This document shows positions 4,947-5,936 of a stretch of 5,936 bases of DNA, one piece after another. Each line of letters starts with the position of its first letter. Position 1 is the first letter of the stretch. A model generated the notes under the pieces. The model saw only the letters and a program-made list of their open reading frames with translations. It searched no databases and was not told the origin of the DNA. Both the position numbers and the translations under genes were made by a program. The stretch is from Desulfurococcales archaeon (lineage in GTDB: Archaea; Thermoproteota; Thermoprotei_A; Sulfolobales; Ignisphaeraceae). The stretch is from positions 194 through 6,129 of the forward strand of contig JALWBS010000146.1 in the NCBI GenBank assembly GCA_027037025.1, read 5' to 3'.

Positions 4947-5936
4947 GGTGTGTCGCTCGAAGTAATGCATAGACTACGCCGAGAACGTTGAATAACACGA
5001 ACCAGAGCTTTATTGATCCCAGGACCAGCGATCCTACGTTCTCGGCGAGGCTTAGGAACTTGAAAGCGTTCTCTCCGAGCACGACCGTGTCGAGCGCGAC
5101 GGATCCGTAGCTAGCTCTAGCTCTCGATAACCTTCTCAAAGCCTTTATCGCAGCGTTTCTAACGGCCTCTATCAGCTCGTTGGATGCCTCAACCGCGTAG
5201 TAAGGAGTGTCGAAGGTTGTCGCAGTGCAGAGATGATCGTCTGCCGTAACAACCTCTGCCTCATCGAATCCGCTCTCTATGAGCTGTCTGCGAAGAACGT
5301 CTCGCACACCCATAACAGCGTTGTTTCCGAATAGGTACACCACGCCAAGCTTCTTGCCGTTGCATGAGAATGCCAGGAGCTTCACCTTATGACTGCAGAG
5401 CCCCCTTACGTGGCCTCTGACCTCTTCGACTACTACAGACGCCTCGAAGTCGTTGCATGGTCTGGAGGTTCTCGACAACGCTTGCCTTAGCAACGGAAGG
5501 AATGCTTTCGGATCTAGTTCGCGGGGACCCTCGACGTTGTGGCAATCAACCACGATCGCATCTACACCAAGGTACTTACGTCCCAGCTCCTCCGCTAGAG
5601 GCTGTATCTCCTCAGGTAGGTCGTCTCCTCCCATCAAAGGATTGCTCACCGCTATTAGGTACGCTTTGCCGGTTGGCAAAACAAGCGCTTCCCTAACACC
5701 ATCGTGGACGCGGAAGAACTCGAACAGCTCAACGTCATCCATCTCCCCTCCTAGTACAGCATTCACTAACCGGTGCGCAAAGATCCGTGCTTCGTGGTGC
5801 GTAGCTATATCGAGCTCGTGGCTACCAGCACCGTGAAAGATTATTGCTTCGTAACCTCTACGTTTCAGCTCCTCGTCTAGTAGATGTGGGAGAGGAGAGC
5901 TGCCCAGCTCCCGAAACGGTCCGAAGTGCACTCCGG
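4939..5936 (-). CDS. DUF2070-family membrane protein, C-terminal part, cut by the window end
   Basis: About 332 residues are visible. The frame continues through base 5936, and the GTG at 5931 is an internal valine, since the sequence runs PGVHFGPFRELGSS. I assign DUF2070 from the conserved blocks HFGPFRELGSSPLP, IFHGAGSHELD with a following HHE, VVDCHN and TADDH...TTFDTPYY. This is recognition of a family pattern, not a search result. In this family the N-terminal half carries several membrane segments; that half is outside the window. The visible part is a soluble domain rich in His, Asp and Glu, ending in one hydrophobic segment (residues 300-324 counted from GTG 5931: SLVLGSIKLWFVLFNVLGVV) and a short tail. 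Clustered His/Asp/Glu residues would suit metal binding, but no enzyme activity is known to me. It lies just upstream of cdvA on the same strand, and its stop overlaps the cdvA TATA box. Confidence 0.75.
   Translation of the reverse strand, partial: GVHFGPFRELGSSPLPHLLDEELKRRGYEAIIFHGAGSHELDIATHHEARIFAHRLVNAVLGGEMDDVELFEFFRVHDGVREALVLPTGKAYLIAVSNPLMGGDDLPEEIQPLAEELGRKYLGVDAIVVDCHNVEGPRELDPKAFLPLLRQALSRTSRPCNDFEASVVVEEVRGHVRGLCSHKVKLLAFSCNGKKLGVVYLFGNNAVMGVRDVLRRQLIESGFDEAEVVTADDHLCTATTFDTPYYAVEASNELIEAVRNAAIKALRRLSRARASYGSVALDTVVLGENAFKFLSLAENVGSLVLGSIKLWFVLFNVLGVVYALLRATHLI

Overview
The window reads as a chromosomal segment from a (hyper)thermophilic archaeon of the Thermoproteota (Crenarchaeota) that divides with the ESCRT-III-like Cdv machinery. 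Supporting signs are a complete cdvA-cdvB-cdvC cluster, a DUF2070 membrane-protein gene, an archaeal TldD/TldE pair, TATA-box promoters, Shine-Dalgarno motifs of the archaeal type and a box C/D guide RNA. Cdv-based division points to Desulfurococcales, Acidilobales, Fervidicoccales or Sulfolobales-type relatives rather than Thermoproteales. I cannot name the genus from the sequence.

Layout. Bases 1-1636 (+) hold the 3' end of tldD followed with no gap by complete tldE/pmbA, the two halves of a TldD-TldE peptidase. Bases 1637-1951 are non-coding but not empty. They carry a well-formed box C/D sRNA at about 1801-1858 with two 12-nt guides, one of which matches (from memory) a conserved segment of archaeal 16S rRNA. 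A TATA box at 1894-1901 then serves a small unrecognised helical protein of 48 residues (1952-2098). That gene converges on cdvC, with only 7 bp between stop codons and a shared A5-C-T5 element.

Bases 2106-5936 are all on the minus strand. In transcription order they are the C-terminal part of a DUF2070 protein, cdvA, cdvB and cdvC. The cdvA TATA box overlaps the last codons and stop of the DUF2070 gene, so cdvA has its own promoter. The spacer between cdvA and cdvB is short and shows no promoter. A T-rich element between cdvB and cdvC may act as a terminator, as a cdvC promoter, or as both.

How the genes work together. CdvA binds membrane and DNA through an N-terminal beta domain and a coiled coil, and recruits CdvB. 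Its C-terminal strand peptide (EPLTVKVLGG) would pair with the winged helix at the CdvB C-terminus. CdvB carries the ESCRT-III core and a proline-rich MIM2-like motif (IPRPVEAVP), which would engage the N-terminal MIT domain of CdvC. CdvC is a Vps4-type AAA+ ATPase that remodels the filament. Each interface of this known recruitment chain can be read in the translated sequences. The division system is therefore well characterised rather than new. The least explained items are the guide RNA, the 48-residue protein and the DUF2070 protein.
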